Notes: generated from the sequence alone by a model not told the origin. A stretch of 64,000 bases of DNA from Candidatus Gallacutalibacter stercoravium (GCA_018716975.1 DVJE01000030.1:30437-94436), one strand, 5' to 3'; shown: positions 42,527 to 51,862, counted from the stretch's first letter. Translations and numbers: made by a program.

Positions 42527-43705
42527 TCACGAGTCTGTAACAACAATCCCATTTTCCACCGCAATATCTTCTTCACAGGTATAATAAACCGTAAACTGCA
42601 ACGAATTTTCATCTATTTGCAGCTGCTCCTCTTTGTTCTTTATTGTTACATTTTGCAACTGGCTTTGTTCCATTGTTTCTATTTGTAGGCGCGCCTGTTG
42701 CTCTGCCTCTTGCGGCGATAAAGTTACATGCTTTGTTTTTTGTTCCTCCCAAATTTCTTCATAAATGGTAACCGGCAAACGTATTTCTCCAAACTGCACC
42801 TGCCGCGCCACACTACGCCGCACATATCCTTCGGGGATCACCGCCAGGTTGAGCGGCAGTTGGGCGCCCAAGATTCGGATACGGCGGCGCACAATTGTTT
42901 TACCGGTGGCGGTTACAACATCTTGCTGCAAAGGCACCTCTACCCTTAAGGTTCGGCGAGTGGAGGCGATCGCCCGGCCGGACGCATGCACTACTTTGGC
43001 TGCGCCCGTTTCGTCCTCCTGCACGCCGCTTATCAGCAGCTGCCCTTTCACCACCGCCTCTCCTTCTTTAACGGCTGCACTGCCGGTATATACCTCTAAG
43101 CGCAAAATCTGCCCGTCGTACCCGGCAACCATGTTGCACGGCTGCTCATCTGGGATCATATTGGGGGGCGCGGCCCGCTCTTTTAACTCGATTGTAACCT
43201 CGCTGCCCTGAATATTAATCGCCATCCACGAAACATCCGGCAGGCGCACCATGGCGCTTTGCTCTATCAATTCGGCATCTATGTTTTTTATCATGGCACC
43301 GGGTGCTACTCCCAGCTCAGCCATTACGTTCTTTACCTCATCTTCGCTTAATGTGACATTGCCGTGCACCTGCACGCCCCACACAAATTGCGGCAACAGC
43401 CACAAGGTAACGGCAAATACCGCGGCTCCCGCCAGCAAACCAAAGCGGCCGCGGTATCTTCTGGTATAAAAAGGAAGACCCTTTCTGCCTTTCACCCGCA
43501 GCCGCATCCGGGATTTTACCGCCAAGGGGCGAAGGCGCTTGTAATTCTTGCACGCCGTACGCGCCCGCAAAATTCCCCCTGTGCTTTCAATCTGCCACAA
43601 CTCAATGCCTGCCCTGGCCGCCAGATTTAAAAAACGTTCCGGGAGCATGCCATCCCCCTGAAAAAGCACATAACCTTTCACCCATCGAATACTACGTAAC
43701 AGCAT
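42527..43705 (-). CDS. yqfD: sporulation protein YqfD
   Basis: The protein has an N-terminal domain of about 90 residues (YVLFQGDGMLPERFLNLAAR), one membrane helix (GLLAGAAVFAVTLWLLPQFV) and a long outer domain rich in beta strands. The signatures NVTLSEDEVKNVMAELGV and IKNIDAELIEQSAM belong to YqfD, a sporulation protein in the sigma-E regulon of Bacillus. The start was moved 48 codons inward to the ATG after GGGGAGGGG. With about 392 residues it is typical. The neighbours yqfC and phoH match the standard order. Confidence 0.93.
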   Translation of the reverse strand: MLLRSIRWVKGYVLFQGDGMLPERFLNLAARAGIELWQIESTGGILRARTACKNYKRLRPLAVKSRMRLRVKGRKGLPFYTRRYRGRFGLLAGAAVFAVTLWLLPQFVWGVQVHGNVTLSEDEVKNVMAELGVAPGAMIKNIDAELIEQSAMVRLPDVSWMAINIQGSEVTIELKERAAPPNMIPDEQPCNMVAGYDGQILRLEVYTGSAAVKEGEAVVKGQLLISGVQEDETGAAKVVHASGRAIASTRRTLRVEVPLQQDVVTATGKTIVRRRIRILGAQLPLNLAVIPEGYVRRSVARQVQFGEIRLPVTIYEEIWEEQKTKHVTLSPQEAEQQARLQIETMEQSQLQNVTIKNKEEQLQIDENSLQFTVYYTCEEDIAVENGIVVTDS

Positions 43706-43765
43706 TTTCGCCCCTCCCCTTCTGCGGCCATATGCCGTTATACCACAAAAAGCTGCCCTTTCTAG

Positions 43766-43794
43766 AAAAATAAACTGTGCCCCGCAAGGGGCAC
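43766..43794 (-). terminator. hairpin between yqfC and yqfD
   Basis: GTGCCCC and GGGGCAC pair around GCAA, with TTTATTTTTC after it on the minus strand. It may reduce read-through into yqfD. A second inverted repeat (GTAACAC 43821-43827 and GTGTTAC 43874-43880) lies just upstream. Confidence 0.65.
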
Positions 43795-43895
43795 TGAAAG
43801 CTGTTTTGCCGTGCACAAAAGTAACACGCGCCCTGCAGGGAATGCGCACAAAGTGAGCAAAGCTGCCTTTTTTGTGTTACTTGATGGAACACACA

Positions 43896-44261
43896 TTATA
43901 CTGAAAATTCTATTGATGTAATAAAACCGATGACAATTAACGATTCCGGCGTAAGGCATTTAATGGTTAACCCTCTGCCGCAAAAGCAGGTTACCATCTT
44001 GCCGGTGTTAATTCGGATTCGGTTTTCATCATATTCCAACACACCGCGGCAGCCGTCTACAATCACCTCGCGATTACCGCACAATTCAAAATGAGCCGCG
44101 CCGCTTAAAGCGCTGGCCGGCAGTTGCAACGCTTGCGCCAGGCGGTTGGCCTTTTCCGGCGAATTTCTTTCGTCCTCCGGCAGCCGGTACCATCTTCGCT
44201 TAGCCGTAATACCACACCCCTTCCGGCCGTTTATCGGGCACTCTTTCATAGACTTATGCAC
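43896..44261 (-). CDS. yqfC: sporulation protein YqfC
   Basis: The C-terminal part fits YqfC: HFELCGNREVIVDGCRGVLE, then YDENRIRINTGKM, GRGLTIKCLTPESLIVIGF and SIEF at the end. The protein is up to 121 residues. The first 30 (rich in Lys, Arg, Cys) are not typical and the true start is unsure. The longest form starts with GTG and has no clear ribosome site; an ATT codon 26 residues in follows AAGGGG. YqfC is found only in spore formers, immediately before yqfD. Confidence 0.85.
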   Translation of the reverse strand: MHKSMKECPINGRKGCGITAKRRWYRLPEDERNSPEKANRLAQALQLPASALSGAAHFELCGNREVIVDGCRGVLEYDENRIRINTGKMVTCFCGRGLTIKCLTPESLIVIGFITSIEFSV

Positions 44262-44352
44262 CCGGTGCTAGAAAAATCACCGCAGGCATATAATCTCTTG
44301 ACGGCGTTCTGCCAGAGCCCGGCAGAACTTTTGGGCAAGGAGGGGTTAAACT

Positions 44353-45552
44353 GTGAAGCGAACATTTTCTACCGTTTTTCTATTCATATCCGTAGTTGCC
44401 GTTGGAGCCGGCCTGTTGTTCTTTCCTGGCGCCGCTGTACAGGGCGCCCGCAAAGGGCTTTCTTTTTGCGGGCAAATTTTAATTCCCTCCATTTTTCCCT
44501 TTATGGTGCTGGCTTCTTTTCTGGTGAAATCCGGTTTAGCAAAAAAAATTGGGCGGCACATTGGGGCCATAACCCGGTTTTTGTTTTATTTGCCCGGCTG
44601 CACCGGCGCCACCATTTTAGTGGGGCTTATCGGCGGCTACCCCGCCGGCGCTAGAGGAATTAAGGCTTTGGTGGAACAAGGAGAAATTTCGCCCCGGCAG
44701 GGTGAACGTATGCTCAACTTTTCTGTAGGGGCCGGCCCGGCATTTGTAATCACCGCTGTAGGCGCCAATTTATTGGGCAATTCAGCGGCAGGTGTGGTGC
44801 TATTCGTTTCACAGGTGGCCGCCGCTGTTGGGATTGGCGTTATCTCAGGCCTGATTGCCCGGCGCAAGGGCGAGAGCGCCGATCCGCCATCCTCCTCTCG
44901 CCGGCAAACCACAGATAAAATAGATATTGCCACTGCTTTGGTAGATTCCGCTGCCGATTCCACCGCCGGTATGCTGAATATGTCGGCCTTTGTGATCCTT
45001 TTTTCCGCTTTATTGGCCATTTTGGAACAAAGCGGCGCAGGCGGCGTATTCTCTCAGGCGCTGCTTGCTCTCGGCATCCCATCGTCGGCCGCTCAATCCA
45101 TTTTGCCAATATTGCTGGAAGTAACCGGCGGCTGTTCCAGCGCGGCGCAGGCAGGTGCTTCGCCGGTGCTTATTTCCTTCGCCCTAGGCTGGGCGGGGGC
45201 CTGCGTTCATTTTCAAATTTCCGCTTCGCTCAACGGCGTCCATTTTTCCCGCGGGAACTTCACCCTGATGCGACTGTTGCACGGCTTGTTGGCGGCCGTT
45301 ATTTCCTGGGGATTTTTCGCCCTCGCCCCCGAAGTTGCCGCCGAGGTTTTCGCGTCCTCTTCCTCTTCTTTGCAAGCCGGGTTTGCTTCCAGCCCCGCGG
45401 GGTGCTGCGTTTTGCTGGCTCTTTGCGCCGCCTTTTTGCTCTCGCTTACTTTCCATAAAAATGCCGGCCGGTTTTCTCACATGGACTTTTACCGGCAGGC
45501 GTGTTACAATTTGAAAAAAAGAAAAAGTGCTGTTAACAGAAAGCAATATTAG
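44353..45552 (+). CDS. ylbJ: YlbJ-like sporulation integral membrane protein
   Basis: About eight to nine hydrophobic segments in 399 residues show the YlbJ/nucleoside-recognition pattern: ILIPSIFPFMVLASFLVKSG, GLIGGYPAGARGIKALVEQG and FSVGAGPAFVITAVGANLLG. YlbJ is needed for spore cortex formation in Bacillus. The start is GTG after AAGGAGGGG. It is divergent from yqfC, which lies 91 bases upstream. The small Cys protein follows at 12 bases, so the two may be cotranscribed. Confidence 0.88.
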   Translation: MKRTFSTVFLFISVVAVGAGLLFFPGAAVQGARKGLSFCGQILIPSIFPFMVLASFLVKSGLAKKIGRHIGAITRFLFYLPGCTGATILVGLIGGYPAGARGIKALVEQGEISPRQGERMLNFSVGAGPAFVITAVGANLLGNSAAGVVLFVSQVAAAVGIGVISGLIARRKGESADPPSSSRRQTTDKIDIATALVDSAADSTAGMLNMSAFVILFSALLAILEQSGAGGVFSQALLALGIPSSAAQSILPILLEVTGGCSSAAQAGASPVLISFALGWAGACVHFQISASLNGVHFSRGNFTLMRLLHGLLAAVISWGFFALAPEVAAEVFASSSSSLQAGFASSPAGCCVLLALCAAFLLSLTFHKNAGRFSHMDFYRQACYNLKKRKSAVNRKQY

Positions 45553-45564
45553 GAGGAACACGGA

Positions 45565-45771
45565 ATGAAGCAACCCCTGTTTGGAAAAAATGTGCCCTGC
45601 TCCTGCGCATATTGCGCCCATGCAATAAATGAAAATGGCGCAACACGCTGCGGTAAAGGGAAAGAAATAAAAAACGGCGCATGCCGTGGCTTTTCGTATG
45701 ATCCGTTGATGCGCCAACCCCGCCCGGAGCCCAAGCTGCCTCAGTACCGGCCGGAGGATTTTTCTCTTTAA
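45565..45771 (+). CDS. small conserved Cys-rich protein, putative metal-binding
   Basis: The 68-residue protein follows AGGAGG by about eight bases. It has Cys12, Cys14 and Cys17 in PCSCAYCAHA, and two more Cys in RCGKGKEIKNGACRGFSYDP, suggesting a zinc or iron site. The end has LMRQPRPEPKLP. From memory, similar short proteins with this layout are common in Clostridia and have no known function. It lies directly after ylbJ and before a terminator. Confidence 0.85.
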   Translation: MKQPLFGKNVPCSCAYCAHAINENGATRCGKGKEIKNGACRGFSYDPLMRQPRPEPKLPQYRPEDFSL

Positions 45772-45829
45772 GTGCTAAAGAACCGGATTACACTGCGTTT
45801 ACTGTAAATACTGTAAATACAAAATAACA

Positions 45830-45880
45830 CCCCGCTTGCTAGTCAGTATAAAACACTGAATAACAAGCGGGGCGTTTCTT
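45830..45880. terminator. terminator between the Cys protein and the second acetyltransferase
   Basis: CCCCGCTTG and CAAGCGGGG pair, with an inner TCAGT/ACTGA stem. T-rich sequence follows on the plus strand (GTTTCTTT). It serves convergent genes and can act in both directions. Upstream lies a small tandem repeat of ACTGTAAAT (45801-45818). Confidence 0.75.
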
Positions 45881-45889
45881 TACGATGAT

Positions 45890-46456
45890 TTACTCATGAA
45901 AGATATCGCACTGCCTTTGACCGCCGCCTTGCCGGGCGAAGTATTGTTCCTTTAACATACACAGATTCACAACGCCGTTTTCTTCCTTTTGTATTTGAAA
46001 ACCTACGGCTAAATGCGCTTTCACGGCCGCTGCTCTTGTTTTTTCAAAATCATTATGAACAGCGGTTACCGATAAATGTTCAAACGCTTCCTTGAGCAAC
46101 AAATACAACGCCTCAACGGCATATCCTTTTCCACGGTGCTTGCCTTCGATAACAATCCCCATGTCATGCCAATCGCCCTGGCGGCTTTGATGCAAATTTA
46201 CTTCCCCTATAAAGGCATTATCTTCTTTGCGTGTAATATAAGCATAAAAACGCGTGGGCGTATGGCCAACAAACCAATCATGCCATTCTTTCCATTGCGC
46301 TTTAGGGAAATCGATACAGCCCGTATCGTTATGGTAACCGGCAAAATCCAGGTGGTAACCTTTGTTATACCCCATTGTGTCGGGATCCCCTAGTATTTTT
46401 TGCCGGTACCACAAGTCGGATAATTGGGGCGTATACAGATATAACCGGTGGTTCAT
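45890..46456 (-). CDS. GNAT-family N-acetyltransferase (RimJ/L-like)
   Basis: A protein of 188 residues has the motif MGIVIEGKHRGKGYAVEALYLL, the acetyl-CoA pyrophosphate loop of GNAT, and EKTRAAAVKAHLAVGFQ after it. The N-terminal part (YTPQLSDLWYRQKILGDPDTMGY) resembles RimJ/RimL or SpeG-type acetyltransferases. The start was chosen at the second ATG, five bases from GGAAG. It is convergent with the Cys protein and lies 43 bases downstream of the rhamnosidase gene on the same strand. The substrate is unknown. Confidence 0.85.
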   Translation of the reverse strand: MNHRLYLYTPQLSDLWYRQKILGDPDTMGYNKGYHLDFAGYHNDTGCIDFPKAQWKEWHDWFVGHTPTRFYAYITRKEDNAFIGEVNLHQSRQGDWHDMGIVIEGKHRGKGYAVEALYLLLKEAFEHLSVTAVHNDFEKTRAAAVKAHLAVGFQIQKEENGVVNLCMLKEQYFARQGGGQRQCDIFHE

Positions 46457-46499
46457 TCCATCTTCCATTCTTGTAAAGAAAAATATGCTGCGTCAACTG

Positions 46500-48770
46500 T
46501 TACTCCTGCGTTTGCTCCACAATCAAATATTCTCCGGTAGCCACCGGCTTTTTGCGGCAAGGTTGCTGCCCGGCCTCATCCGGCGCGAAGCAATAGGGCG
46601 CTTCCAATTCGATATATCCCTTCATCTTGCAGGGCACGGTAACATCCAAGAAGATGCCTTCCTCTTGCCGCCGCCAAGAAACTTCTACTTTGCCGGCGGG
46701 CGCAATATGAAAACCGTGCGCATGGTTCAGCTGAGGGATGAAGCTGGGGTGGATTACAACCGTATTACAATCCGTAGCGTCGGGGTTCATCTGAATACCC
46801 GCCAACCACTGGATAAACCAGCCGCTGATGTCGCCAAAGAAATGGTGATTTAACGAATTAACCGTACCGCCTTCCGGCTGGAAGCACTCCCAAAGGGAGG
46901 TGGCTCCACGGGCAATCCAGTTGCCATAGGACGGGAAGGTGGGCGTAGTAATCATACGGTAGGCCAGTTCGCTTTGGCCAAAGCGCGACAATACGTGGAA
47001 GATAACCCGTGCGCCCAGCACACCGCAATCCATATGGTCGTCTGCTTCATGGATTTGTTTTACCAACACTTCAAATGCCTGCTGTTCTTCCGCTTTGGTG
47101 AACAATCCATAATACAAGGCCATGGCCTGGGATGTTTGGCAGTCGCCCAAAGCGGTCATCGTTTTATAATCGATAAGGCCCCGGCGGGCAGCCGTATAGT
47201 AGCTGTCATACAAAGATTGAGCAAATTCCGCTCTTTTCTCCTGCCCCAGCAGCTTAAACAGGAACACGGCCTTTTTACAAATATCCATCACTGTTAGAGT
47301 GCTGGTCAGCGCCACCGGCGCGGGAGCACCGTCCGGCTCACGGGCGGGCGGGCACCAATCCCCTAGGCCAAAGCGCACCAAACCGTCTTCATCGGTTATT
47401 TTTTCTAACGAATCCAAATAACGGAAGATGGTGGTGGCATTTTCCTCTACAATGGCCTTGTCGCCGCGATAACGGTACATCTCATAGGGCAACCAAGTTA
47501 CCACGCAATCCCAAGCGGGGCCGCAAGAATGGTAGCCCCAGGTGCCTGTGGGTACAATGCCGGGCAGCTCCCCTTCCTCCGTTTGAGATTTGCGCACGTT
47601 GCGCAGCCATTCCCGATAGCTTTCGTCGGGCGCCAAGTTCAGCAGCGTATGCTCCGCGGAAAGGGCAGCATCCCCCGTCCAACCGTTCTTTTCACGGTGC
47701 GGGCAATCGGTGGGAAAATAATAAAAATTAGCCAGCGTTGAGCGGCGCGTAAAAGTTTGCAGGGTGTTCAGCGTGGGGTCGGAGCAATCAAAACCGCCGC
47801 GCTCTTTCAAATCAGAATGCATTACCAAATAGGTGAGCAAGGATTTTTGCGCCTGCTCCTCGGTAATACCGCGCACCAGCACATACCGGAATCCGTGGTA
47901 AGTAAAGCTGGGAACATAGGTTTCTATCCCTTCGCCATTGCAAACATAAATATCCTTTTGCACATAACCATCCGGTTCAAATTGAATGTTGTTAAGCAAC
48001 AGATTTCCGTCTTTCAGGTATTCTCCGTGCTCCATTTCCACCATTTGCCCCGGAGAGCCGTCGATGCTCAACCGGCACACACCGGCATTATTTTCACCAA
48101 AATCGTATAAATAGCCGCCCTGCTGCTTGGTAATCGCCACAGGGTGCAACTCTTTTTCAATAGCGATAGGCTCCGCCTCACACAGTCTGGCTTCGCCGCG
48201 GGGCGCTTCCGCTTTTTGCGCGGCCAGCCAACCGCAGGTGTTAAAACCGGGCAACGTCCACCCCTTGGGATTTTGGTGAGCATTAAAATATTCGCCGCAG
48301 CGCAAATCATCAAAATAAATGCCCGATTCCCTGCACAAAAACTGCTCGTCGCTTTCTATCTCGCAGGTTTGGCCGTCTTCAGTTTCTACAGTAAGCCGCA
48401 AGGCAACCTTAGGCGAGCTTCTCCACACAGCTTTTTCAAAATCCCATACATAACCGCCGAAGGAATTTTGCATGCCGTTGCCCAGCAAAACCCCTATCAC
48501 GTTCTCGCCCTGCTGCAAATGCTCGGCACAATCGTATTCATCGTAATAAAGCATGTCATCCGGCGCGCTGATATAAGGCGCCAACGGCCCTTTGGTTATT
48601 TCGCTCCCGTTAACAAATAGCCGGTAAAAACCTAGGCCGCATACTAGGATTTTCGCTTTTTTCACACCAGAATCCAATTGAAAGGAACGGCGCAGGCAAG
48701 GTGCCGACACGTAATCTTCAAAATTGCACATATTACGGTTTACACAAATAAAATTTTTCGGGAAATTCAC
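46500..48770 (-). CDS. alpha-L-rhamnosidase, GH78 family
   Basis: The enzyme would release terminal alpha-L-rhamnose from plant glycosides or bacterial glycans. An N-terminal beta domain (GLGFYRLFVNGSEITKGPLAP) is followed by the linker domain and the (alpha/alpha)6 barrel. The barrel has FPTDCPHREKNGWTGDA, which holds the acidic cluster of GH78, and later GATSLWECFQPEGG. No signal peptide is seen, so it probably acts in the cytoplasm on imported substrate. At 756 residues it is near the usual length. The start is a GTG after GAAGAG. It has its own promoter; the rha genes are 45 kb away. Confidence 0.93.
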   Translation of the reverse strand: MNFPKNFICVNRNMCNFEDYVSAPCLRRSFQLDSGVKKAKILVCGLGFYRLFVNGSEITKGPLAPYISAPDDMLYYDEYDCAEHLQQGENVIGVLLGNGMQNSFGGYVWDFEKAVWRSSPKVALRLTVETEDGQTCEIESDEQFLCRESGIYFDDLRCGEYFNAHQNPKGWTLPGFNTCGWLAAQKAEAPRGEARLCEAEPIAIEKELHPVAITKQQGGYLYDFGENNAGVCRLSIDGSPGQMVEMEHGEYLKDGNLLLNNIQFEPDGYVQKDIYVCNGEGIETYVPSFTYHGFRYVLVRGITEEQAQKSLLTYLVMHSDLKERGGFDCSDPTLNTLQTFTRRSTLANFYYFPTDCPHREKNGWTGDAALSAEHTLLNLAPDESYREWLRNVRKSQTEEGELPGIVPTGTWGYHSCGPAWDCVVTWLPYEMYRYRGDKAIVEENATTIFRYLDSLEKITDEDGLVRFGLGDWCPPAREPDGAPAPVALTSTLTVMDICKKAVFLFKLLGQEKRAEFAQSLYDSYYTAARRGLIDYKTMTALGDCQTSQAMALYYGLFTKAEEQQAFEVLVKQIHEADDHMDCGVLGARVIFHVLSRFGQSELAYRMITTPTFPSYGNWIARGATSLWECFQPEGGTVNSLNHHFFGDISGWFIQWLAGIQMNPDATDCNTVVIHPSFIPQLNHAHGFHIAPAGKVEVSWRRQEEGIFLDVTVPCKMKGYIELEAPYCFAPDEAGQQPCRKKPVATGEYLIVEQTQE

Positions 48771-48836
48771 CTCTTCATCACCTCAAGAATCATTATTTGG
48801 AAGGTATACAACCCCCCTTAATCTATTACAGACCTC

Positions 48837-48865
48837 ATTATATCGACGCTCGCCCGATCTGACAA
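48837..48865 (-). promoter_or_regulatory. promoter of the rhamnosidase gene
   Basis: TTGTCA and TATAAT are 17 bases apart on the minus strand, about 70 bases before the GTG start. The rest of the 300-base gap to the MATE gene shows no other gene; no clear plus-strand promoter was found. Confidence 0.8.
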
Positions 48866-49070
48866 TGTAAAATATGGCTTTCTATCGCGCAAAAACAGCG
48901 GGATTTTCATGATACGGCCTTTATTCATAATCGATGAAATCTTTGTGCTATCTTTATTCCATACAGCTAGTGCATTCTGCATGGCCATCTGATAGAATAA
49001 AAGAACCGGGGCACGGCGGTAACGTGGCATTGGCCGCCGGCTGACAATACGAGGAGAGGATGTTACAAAA

Positions 49071-50447
49071 ATGCTAGGCAAAAAAAGTAAACAGGGCGGC
49101 GCCACCGATATGACAGTAGGCAGCCCTTACCGGCTGATTTTGATTTTTTCTCTGCCTTTACTGGTGGGCAATATATTTCAGCAGCTTTACAACATGGTAG
49201 ACAGTATTGTAGTGGGCAACTTGGTGGGCGAAAAAGCGCTGGCTGCCGTGGGCACGGGTTTTCCCATCATTTTTATGCTCAGCTCGCTCTTTATGGGGAT
49301 CGGCGTGGGGGCCACCATTATGATCTCTCAGTTCTATGGGGCCAAGGACATGCAGCGCGTAAAAGATACTGTTGGCACCATTTACACGGCTATAATGATC
49401 GGCATCCTCCCACTTACTGTACTGGGAATTGTTTTAGCCGATCCGCTGCTGCGTTTGATGCAGGTTCCCGACGACGGTACGCTGGAAATGGCGCGTGTGT
49501 ATATGATTGTTATTTTTGTTGGAATCATCGGCAATTTGGGCTTTAATATCAATGCCGGAATCCTGCAAGGGCTGGGCGACAGCCGCACCTCTTTGCTGTT
49601 TCTGATGATAGCCACGGTTATCAACATTGTGCTTGATTTGCTTTTTACCGCCTCGTTTCATATGGGGGTATTCGGCGTTGCGCTAGCCACCATCATCGCC
49701 CAGATTTTTTCTTGGATTTTCGGCATTGTGTTTATCAACCGGCACTATGACTTTATTCATATCCGCCCTCTTTCGTTTCATTTTGATCGCCAGCTGTTCT
49801 TCCAAGCCATGCGGTTGGGGATCCCCTCCGGCATTCAGCAGGCTCTGTTTTCTATCGGCATTATGGTGATGCAATCTCTGGTAAACGGATACGGCTCTAA
49901 CTTTATGGCGGGCTTTAACGGCGCCAATAAAATCGACAGTTTTGCTTTTATGCCCATCCAAAGCTTTACCACCGCCATTACCACCTATGTGGGGCAAAAT
50001 ATCGGCGCTAAACGCATGGATCGGGTAAAGCATGGGGTGAAGGCCGGGCTGGTGTTATCGGTGGGATGCAGCATCCTCATCGGCGGCTTGCTGTTCCCCA
50101 TCAGCGCTTGGCTGATGCGTATGTTCAGCCAAAATCCAGAGGTGATTGCCGCAGGCGTGGATTATTTGCAAACCGTGCTGCCCTTCTATTCCCTGCTGGC
50201 GCTACAATTTATGTTTAGCAGCGCTTTGCGCGGGGCCGGCGAAATGATTATTCCGCTCATCAGCTCATTTCTCTCGCTGTGGATAGCGCGCGTTCCCATC
50301 GCTTATTGGATAGCCGGCGTATGGGGCAAGGAATATATCTTTCTCTCTTATGCGGCAGGGTGGCTGCTGGGCTTTATTCTGGTGTTTATCTATTACAAAA
50401 CCGGGCGCTGGAAAAACAAAAGCGTGGTCGCCGCCAAAACCGAATGA
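49071..50447 (+). CDS. MATE-family multidrug or metabolite exporter
   Basis: About twelve membrane helices in 458 residues show the MATE pattern. Key stretches are PLLVGNIFQQLYNMVDSIVVG near residue 30, VGATIMISQFYGAKD, and the second repeat beginning at RLGIPSGIQQALFSIGIMVM. It would export cationic compounds in exchange for sodium or protons. The ATG stands about eleven bases from AGAGG. It is divergent from the rhamnosidase gene and convergent with folD. The substrate is unknown. Confidence 0.92.
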   Translation: MLGKKSKQGGATDMTVGSPYRLILIFSLPLLVGNIFQQLYNMVDSIVVGNLVGEKALAAVGTGFPIIFMLSSLFMGIGVGATIMISQFYGAKDMQRVKDTVGTIYTAIMIGILPLTVLGIVLADPLLRLMQVPDDGTLEMARVYMIVIFVGIIGNLGFNINAGILQGLGDSRTSLLFLMIATVINIVLDLLFTASFHMGVFGVALATIIAQIFSWIFGIVFINRHYDFIHIRPLSFHFDRQLFFQAMRLGIPSGIQQALFSIGIMVMQSLVNGYGSNFMAGFNGANKIDSFAFMPIQSFTTAITTYVGQNIGAKRMDRVKHGVKAGLVLSVGCSILIGGLLFPISAWLMRMFSQNPEVIAAGVDYLQTVLPFYSLLALQFMFSSALRGAGEMIIPLISSFLSLWIARVPIAYWIAGVWGKEYIFLSYAAGWLLGFILVFIYYKTGRWKNKSVVAAKTE

Positions 50448-50472
50448 TTTTCTTGATTGCTTACCTACATAA

Positions 50473-50510
50473 AATCGCCCCGTTTCCATACAAAAGGAAA
50501 CGGGGCGATT
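50473..50510. terminator. bidirectional terminator between the MATE gene and folD
   Basis: A perfect 15-base stem (AATCGCCCCGTTTCC with GGAAACGGGGCGATT) encloses an eight-base loop, between two convergent genes. Confidence 0.85.
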
Positions 50511-50564
50511 CACTTTACTCTAAAAATCTTTTCCGCCGCTCAGCGGCAGCCCTATAACATTAGC

Positions 50565-51419
50565 TTACAGCAGTTTTGCTTGCAGACGCGCCGCCATAAT
50601 GGTGTTTTTCATCAGCATCGAAATGGTCATGGGACCTACGCCGCCGGGCACCGGCGTGATATACGAAGCGATGGGCTCCACTGCGGCAAAGTCTACATCG
50701 CCGCACAGTTTGCCGTTTTCATCCCGATTCATTCCCACGTCAATTACCACAGCGCCGGGTTTCACCATATCGGCGGTTACAAACTTCGCTTTGCCCACCG
50801 CCGCCACCAAAATATCCGCTCCCCGGCAGATGTCGGCCAGGTTTTGGGTTCTGCTATGGCAAATGGTAACCGTGCCGTTTTGGTGCAGCAGCAGCATCGC
50901 CATAGGCTTGCCCACAATATTGCTGCGGCCGATAACCACACAATTCTTTCCTTCCACCGGGATATCCTCAGAACGCAACAGCTCCATAACCCCAGCAGGG
51001 GTGCAGGGCAGAAAGTGATAATCCCCCAACATAATGCGCCCTACGTTCTGCGTATGGAAGGCGTCTACATCCTTGCTGGGATCAATGGCGGCGATTACCG
51101 CTTTATCATCCAGATGCTTGGGCAAGGGCAGCTGCACCAAGATACCGCTGATTTCTTGCTTTTTATTCAGCTTTTCCACCAAGTCCAGCAGCTCTTGCTG
51201 CGTGGTCTGCTCAGGCAGGCTGTATTCCTCCGAATAAATGCCCACTTCGGCGCAGGCCTTTTTTTTGTTGTTAACATACACGCGGGATGCGGGGTCATTG
51301 CCCACAATTACCACCGCTAAACCGGGGGTAACCCCCTGCTGCTTTAACTGCGCCACTTCCTCCGCAGCAGCTCTGCGCACTTGAGCAGACACTTCTTTGC
51401 CGTTTAACAATTTTGCCAT
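50565..51419 (-). CDS. folD: methylenetetrahydrofolate dehydrogenase / cyclohydrolase
   Basis: FolD interconverts 5,10-methylene- and 10-formyl-tetrahydrofolate using NADP. The N-terminal domain has [25 protein letters not shown], where the Tyr and Lys of the active site lie (YVxxKxK), and GILVQLPLP. The Rossmann part has [18 protein letters not shown] and [11 protein letters not shown] near the end. The length of 284 residues is standard. The ATG follows AAGGGGAG; the twenty codons before it are in frame but lack a site. It has a 139-base leader and its own promoter. Confidence 0.97.
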   Translation of the reverse strand: MAKLLNGKEVSAQVRRAAAEEVAQLKQQGVTPGLAVVIVGNDPASRVYVNNKKKACAEVGIYSEEYSLPEQTTQQELLDLVEKLNKKQEISGILVQLPLPKHLDDKAVIAAIDPSKDVDAFHTQNVGRIMLGDYHFLPCTPAGVMELLRSEDIPVEGKNCVVIGRSNIVGKPMAMLLLHQNGTVTICHSRTQNLADICRGADILVAAVGKAKFVTADMVKPGAVVIDVGMNRDENGKLCGDVDFAAVEPIASYITPVPGGVGPMTISMLMKNTIMAARLQAKLL

Positions 51420-51558
51420 TGTAATACTCCCCTTCACGAAACAACTTTTCCCATCCGGCATGTTTAACAGCCGGCACAACCTTGAGCAAGAGGCCCCCGT
51501 TTCGCCTATAGCGCCAGAGGCAATCGCCGCGCCCCTTCTTAAAAGGGGCTTCTTTATG
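51420..51558 (-). other. structured leader of folD
   Basis: Between the expected transcription start and the ATG lie about 139 bases with two hairpins on the minus strand: GCCCCTT/AAGGGGC right at the 5' end, and GCCGGC/GCCGG in the middle, followed by ATGGGAAAAG. folD is often under ZTP or THF riboswitches, but the conserved cores of these were not found. It may be a variant or unrelated. Confidence 0.4.
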
Positions 51559-51564
51559 TGTTCT

Positions 51565-51592
51565 AGTATAGCACATCGATTGATGAAGTCAA
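51565..51592 (-). promoter_or_regulatory. promoter of folD
   Basis: TTGACT, a 16-base spacer and TATACT lie on the minus strand, about 145 bases before folD. Confidence 0.75.
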
Positions 51593-51759
51593 AGAAGCAT
51601 TTTTGATGAAACCGGCCCTCTTCTATGATTCAGCGCCGAAAAACAGCAAGCCAGCGCCAGCGATTGGGTAAAAACAGGATGCTATAAAAGCATCTGCGTT
51701 CTAATTGTGCATAGTTCCCCGGGGCGAACACCGGTGAACCGTCCGCCGCTTATTTCGCC

Positions 51760-51789
51760 TTGTACAGCAATTGCTAAATTTGATATAAT
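51760..51789 (+). promoter_or_regulatory. promoter before the esterase gene
   Basis: TTGTAC, an 18-base spacer and TATAAT lie on the plus strand. Transcription would start about 235 bases before the esterase ATG; the leader holds a 34-codon open frame. Confidence 0.6.
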
Positions 51790-51862
51790 AGAACTGCAAT
51801 TTTTATATTGTCCGGCAGAGGCGTGATAAAAGCAGGGGGTTCAGAGCGGTAGAAACACTTTG

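Noticed and set aside
45801..45818. Tandem ACTGTAAAT repeat as a CRISPR or iteron start
   Set aside because: Only two copies of nine bases; too short and without further units.
48818..49105. Minus-strand open frame of 95 codons between the rhamnosidase and MATE genes
   Set aside because: It overlaps the MATE start and the rhamnosidase promoter and has no family features.
51420..51558. ZTP or THF riboswitch before folD
   Set aside because: The conserved cores of both classes were not found in the leader; only unrelated hairpins are visible.
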